Shown here: positions 6,122 to 7,980 of the stretch, piece by piece
How the letters are laid out: every line of letters starts with the position of its first letter
How positions within the stretch are numbered: position 1 is the stretch's first letter
Assembly: GCA_903844835.1 (NCBI GenBank)
Contig: CAIMUU010000004.1
Span: 1 to 7,980, forward strand
Length of the DNA stretch: 7,980 nucleotides
Reading direction: 5' to 3'
DNA from: an uncultured bacterium
GTDB taxonomy: Bacteria > Patescibacteriota > Saccharimonadia > Saccharimonadales > Saccharimonadaceae
Program-made: the position numbers and the translations under genes
Notes under the pieces: generated by a model
What the model saw: only the letters and a program-made list of their open reading frames with translations
Database searches by the model: none
What the model was told of the DNA's origin: nothing

Positions 6122-6139
6122 AGTCTGCTTTAGCAGGCT
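6122..6139 (+). promoter_or_regulatory. Hairpin at the 5' end of the secE leader
   Basis: AGTCTGC pairs with GCAGGCT (one G-T pair) around a TTTA loop, followed by ATTTAATT. It begins a few bases after the predicted transcription start of secE and ends eight bases before the AGGGAG ribosome site (6148-6153). It could be a weak terminator for read-through from the histidine kinase, a stabiliser of the mRNA end or an attenuator. The downstream bases are only moderately T-rich. Confidence 0.35.
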
Positions 6140-6160
6140 ATTTAATTAGGGAGCAAAACC

Positions 6161-6430
6161 GTGATATTTAAAAAGAAGATAATTGAGCTCATCGCAAAGA
6201 CCAAGTTGGATAAACCAGCCAAAGAAAAAAAATCATTTTTGAAGTTTTTTTCTAAGATAGGTAACTACTTTAAAGGTTCATGGACAGAGCTACGACAAGT
6301 TCGCTGGCCAAACCGTAAAGCAACCTGGGGGTTAACTGGCGCAGTTATCTTGTTCACGGCATTTTTTACACTGTTAATAATTTTGCTCGATGCCGGGTTT
6401 AAATCATTATTTAATATTATTATAAAATAG
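6161..6430 (+). CDS. secE: Preprotein translocase subunit SecE
   Basis: SecE clamps the SecY channel and is essential for Sec-dependent export and membrane insertion. This 89-residue protein has a basic cytoplasmic N-terminus (about 1-35, lysine-rich), then the amphipathic helix and hinge SWTELRQVRWPNRKATWG (40-57), which contains the conserved LxxVxWPxR core. A single membrane helix follows at about 57-78. The short one-helix form is that of most bacteria, unlike the three-helix E. coli protein. The start is GTG at 6161, preceded by AGGGAG (6148-6153). The nusG gene follows after 30 bases, the usual secE-nusG pairing. Upstream lies a histidine kinase rather than the rpmG or tRNA-Trp gene often found before secE. 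Confidence 0.95.
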   Translation: MIFKKKIIELIAKTKLDKPAKEKKSFLKFFSKIGNYFKGSWTELRQVRWPNRKATWGLTGAVILFTAFFTLLIILLDAGFKSLFNIIIK

Positions 6431-6460
6431 CCGTCATACGACAGGCCAAAGAAAGAATAT

Positions 6461-7006
6461 ATGTCAAAAAATCGTTACGACTCAACCCGACAATGGTATG
6501 CAATCCACACCTACAGTGGCTACGAAGAAAAAGTAGCTGACAACATTCGACAGCGCATTAATGCTGTTGATATGGCCGACAAAATCTTTGACGTTATGGT
6601 ACCAAAAGAAAAGCAAATCGAAATTAAAAATGGCAAACGCAAGGTAGTCGAGAAGAAGATTTTCCAGGGCTATGTCCTAGTTGAGATGAAATTAACCGAT
6701 GAGACTTGGTATATTATCCGCAACACTCCAGGCGTAACTGGCTTTGTCGGAACTGGTACTGAACCAACTCCGGTGTCCGAAAGCGAAATCGTAAAAATCA
6801 AACGTCGCATGGGCGTCGAGGAGCCAAAACACTTTATCGACTTCAAGGTCGGCGAAGTCATCAGTATTACAGATGGACCATTCAAGAGCTTTGATGGCGC
6901 AATTTCTGAAATTGACAACCAAAAAGGTAAGGTCAAAGTCATGGTCAGCATGTTTGGCCGTGATACGCCAATTGAGCTTGACGCTTTGCAGGTTCGTAAG
7001 GTATAA
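6461..7006 (+). CDS. nusG: Transcription termination/antitermination factor NusG
   Basis: NusG binds RNA polymerase through its N-terminal domain to control pausing, and its KOW domain links polymerase to Rho or to ribosomal protein S10. The 181-residue length is typical. The NGN domain runs from about residue 10 to 115: QWYAIHTYSGYEEKVADNI (11-29), FDVMVPKEK (43-51), KKIFQGYVLVEMKLTDETWY (65-84) and the conserved NTPGVTGFVG (88-97). The KOW domain covers about 127-181: DFKVGEVISITDGPFKSFDG and the ending SMFGRDTPIELDALQVRKV. The ribosome site is weak (AAAGAAAGA), so translation may be coupled to secE. Its last codons contain the promoter for rplK. Confidence 0.97.
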   Translation: MSKNRYDSTRQWYAIHTYSGYEEKVADNIRQRINAVDMADKIFDVMVPKEKQIEIKNGKRKVVEKKIFQGYVLVEMKLTDETWYIIRNTPGVTGFVGTGTEPTPVSESEIVKIKRRMGVEEPKHFIDFKVGEVISITDGPFKSFDGAISEIDNQKGKVKVMVSMFGRDTPIELDALQVRKV

Positions 7007-7007
7007 T
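6978..7007 (+). promoter_or_regulatory. Promoter of rplK overlapping the nusG stop codon
   Basis: TTGACG (6978-6983) and a perfect TATAAT (7002-7007) are separated by 18 bases. The -10 box contains the nusG TAA stop (7004-7006). Transcription would start near 7014 and give rplK a leader of about 58 bases. This lets rplK be made independently of secE-nusG. It could be chance within coding sequence, but the match and position are good. Confidence 0.6.
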
Positions 7008-7071
7008 ACCCCAGTTACGAAAAGCTTCTAAATTGTAATATTTAAATTGTTTTATCCCTAAAGGAAATTAT

Positions 7072-7497
7072 ATGGCAAAGAAAATTATTGGAAACTTGAA
7101 ACTTCGCATCCCTGCAGGACGCGCAACCGCCGGACCTCCAGTTGGTTCAACCCTTGGACAATGGGGCCTAAATATGATGAACTTCATCACTCCATTTAAC
7201 GAAGCTACCAAAGATTTAATGGGCAAAGACGTTATCGTACACCTACAAGTCTACGAAGACCGAACTTTTTCCTGGAAATCACTTGGTCGCCCAATGACTG
7301 ATTTGATCAAAGAAAAAGCTGACATCAAAAAGGGCAGTGGCAAATCTCATCTTGAAAAAGTTGGTAAGATTAGCCGTGCTCAACTTGAAGAAATTGCTGA
7401 AATCAAAAAAGATCAAATGAACGCAATTGACCTAGAAGGTCGCGTCAAAGTTGTTGCTGGTGCAGCCCGCTCAATGGGTGTTGAAATCGAAGGCTAA
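7072..7497 (+). CDS. rplK: Large-subunit ribosomal protein L11 (uL11)
   Basis: L11 binds the GTPase-associated region of 23S rRNA and is needed for elongation-factor action and the stringent response. The 141-residue length is normal. The N-terminal domain (1-72) has KLRIPAGRATAGPPVGSTLGQWGLN (10-34), where the usual PPVGPALGQ reads PPVGSTLGQ. The RNA-binding C-terminal domain (73-141) has GSGKSHLEKVGKISRAQLEEIA (88-109) and the closing AGAARSMGVEIEG. The ribosome site AAGGAAA (7061-7067) precedes ATG 7072. A strong intrinsic terminator follows directly, so the common partner rplA (L1) is not cotranscribed and is absent from this side. Confidence 0.97.
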   Translation: MAKKIIGNLKLRIPAGRATAGPPVGSTLGQWGLNMMNFITPFNEATKDLMGKDVIVHLQVYEDRTFSWKSLGRPMTDLIKEKADIKKGSGKSHLEKVGKISRAQLEEIAEIKKDQMNAIDLEGRVKVVAGAARSMGVEIEG

Positions 7498-7516
7498 ATC
7501 TTAATTAATAATATTT

Positions 7517-7545
7517 TACCGTGACTTCTGTCACGGTATTTTATT
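7517..7545 (+). terminator. Rho-independent terminator after rplK
   Basis: TACCGTGAC (7517-7525) pairs perfectly with GTCACGGTA (7530-7538) around a TTCT loop, followed by TTTTATT. It begins 20 bases after the rplK stop codon. A perfect 9-base stem with a T-rich tail is the classical form. It ends the secE-nusG-rplK transcript and separates it from the promoter at 7574. Confidence 0.88.
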
Positions 7546-7573
7546 ATCAACTAGAATATTAATCTGTTAAATA

Positions 7574-7602
7574 TTGACATTCCATCGTGTTTATGCTATT
7601 AT
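7574..7602 (+). promoter_or_regulatory. Strong sigma-70-type promoter of the 7727 gene
   Basis: A perfect TTGACA (7574-7579), a 17-base spacer and TATTAT (7597-7602, five of six) with a TGC extension make this the best promoter in the window. Transcription would start near 7609. Its last 11 bases are identical to the promoter at 94-104, but here a leader of about 117 bases follows instead of a leaderless start. Confidence 0.8.
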
Positions 7603-7612
7603 GTAAATACAA

Positions 7613-7634
7613 TAGTTTGATTCTAGTCAAACTA
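7613..7634 (+). repeat. Inverted repeat at the start of the 7727 leader
   Basis: TAGTTTGA and TCAAACTA form a perfect 8-base inverted repeat around TTCTAG, starting about four bases after the predicted transcription start. It may be an RNA hairpin protecting the 5' end or a DNA operator just downstream of the promoter. No regulator is recognised. Confidence 0.5.
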
Positions 7635-7662
7635 CGTACCTTATCAACCAAGATTACAAATA

Positions 7663-7718
7663 ATCACCTCCTAACGGAGGTGTGAGCTATAGAGGCACAC
7701 TCAAAGCGCCAGGGGAGG
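7663..7718 (+). promoter_or_regulatory. Leader with anti-Shine-Dalgarno mimic and alternative pairings
   Basis: ATCACCTCCT (7663-7672) equals the conserved 3' tail of bacterial 16S rRNA. CACCTCC (7665-7671) pairs perfectly with GGAGGTG (7676-7682) over a TAAC loop. The same CCTCC can instead pair with GGAGG (7714-7718) in the ribosome site of the gene. A second small stem, GTGTG (7680-7684) with CACAC (7696-7700), competes with the first. Mutually exclusive pairings of this kind are the layout of translational switches. A switching function is inferred; no known riboswitch class is recognised. Confidence 0.5.
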
Positions 7719-7720
7719 AA
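7712..7720 (+). promoter_or_regulatory. Shine-Dalgarno site of the 7727 gene
   Basis: GGGGAGGAA lies six bases before ATG 7727 and is strongly complementary to the 16S tail. It supports that ATG over an in-frame GTG at 7682, which has GGAGG only one base upstream, too close to be used. Confidence 0.7.
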
Positions 7721-7726
7721 AAAGAC

Positions 7727-7980
7727 ATGAACATCAAGAGCAAGAGGTTTGTCATTTTTCTAATCGTCACCGCTTTTATCGGCGTAATGATAACAACCCT
7801 AACCTATGTCCTAGCGACCATAAACTATTGCCGTCCAGACTTCGAGACCACTTCGTGGTCTATCTGGACTTCGATTGGGGTCATAGGCATTACCGCCTTT
7901 ACGGCATTCCCCATGGTTTACGTGATGATATCGGCCCAATGGGTCGAAATTTATCAACCATGGGGAAAGCTAATGCGACA
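7727..7980 (+). CDS. Membrane protein, N-terminal 84 residues, cut by window edge
   Basis: The frame from ATG 7727 stays open to the end of the window, so the C-terminus is missing. The N-terminus is basic (KSKR at residues 4-7), followed by a hydrophobic helix at about 8-31, a short loop with NYCRPDFETTSW (33-44), a second hydrophobic segment at about 46-69, and then QWVEIYQPWGKLMR. The basic start suggests a cytoplasmic N-terminus and an outside loop. No family is recognised. A counted 60-base stretch (7801-7860) is 50% G+C, as in the 2662 orphan gene and unlike the AT-rich genes. It has the strongest promoter and most elaborate leader in the window, so it is probably highly expressed or tightly controlled. 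Confidence 0.7.
   Translation, partial: MNIKSKRFVIFLIVTAFIGVMITTLTYVLATINYCRPDFETTSWSIWTSIGVIGITAFTAFPMVYVMISAQWVEIYQPWGKLMR
7833..7869 (+). repeat. Nested inverted repeat inside the 7727 coding region
   Basis: An outer stem, GTCCAGA (7833-7839) with TCTGGAC (7863-7869), encloses an inner stem, AGACCAC (7845-7851) with GTGGTCT (7855-7861). Together they make 14 perfect pairs with a five-base bulge on the left and one base on the right. It falls over the codons of the predicted loop between the two membrane helices. It may be a pause or mRNA-structure signal, or chance. Confidence 0.5.

Noticed and set aside
6117..6144. Second promoter for secE (TTGACA 6117-6122 with TATTTA 6139-6144)
   Set aside because: Spacing is 16 and the -10 is poor; it overlaps the leader hairpin. 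The 6083-6111 promoter is clearly better.
6670..6951. Antisense open frames within nusG and similar shadow frames inside other genes
   Set aside because: They lie opposite well-supported conserved genes, lack ribosome sites and have no recognisable domains.
7682..7726. GTG at 7682 as an N-terminal extension of the 7727 gene
   Set aside because: The frame is open, but GGAGG ends only one base before the GTG, whereas ATG 7727 has a well-spaced strong ribosome site.

Overview
The window looks like chromosomal DNA from an AT-rich bacterium with a compact genome. A member of the Candidate Phyla Radiation/Patescibacteria, most plausibly Saccharibacteria (TM7), fits best. This is an inference from gene style and tight packing, not from a marker gene, and a 16S or ribosomal-protein search would settle it. 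The standard genetic code applies: long frames are intact and glycines use GGN codons. Ten complete genes and one gene cut by the right edge are visible. No tRNA, rRNA, CRISPR array, insertion sequence or prophage gene was seen, and no stretch longer than 300 bases lacks a gene.

Layout. Positions 111-1346 hold two small membrane proteins in tandem: a four-helix protein, and a two-helix protein with a duplicated DUF3592-like domain. Meeting them tail to tail, with a 26-base overlap, is a membrane-anchored family 3 glycosidase of NagZ type on the minus strand (1321-2478). A divergent intergenic region follows, then a 127-residue orphan protein (2662-3045) and a GC-rich hairpin. Positions 3144-6062 form a tight plus-strand cluster: a small P-loop kinase-like protein, a YgjP-type zinc metallopeptidase and a membrane PAS histidine kinase with no adjacent response regulator. 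Next comes the conserved transcription/translation block secE-nusG-rplK (6161-7497), with a promoter before secE, a second one overlapping the nusG stop, and an intrinsic terminator after rplK. The right end has a strong promoter, a structured leader of about 117 bases and the first 84 codons of a membrane protein.

Expression signals are the most informative part. Three first-in-transcript genes (111, 2478 minus, 3144) have a -10 box ending exactly six bases before the ATG, so transcription should start at the A of the start codon and give leaderless mRNAs. Genes inside operons, the ribosomal block and the two orphan genes at 2662 and 7727 have Shine-Dalgarno sites instead. The leader of the 7727 gene carries a copy of the 16S rRNA anti-Shine-Dalgarno tail (ATCACCTCCT). 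It can pair with a GGAGGTG just downstream or with the gene's own ribosome site, which suggests translational control. No clearly new multi-gene system is visible; the best novelty candidates are this leader, the leaderless promoter pattern and the orphan 127-residue protein.
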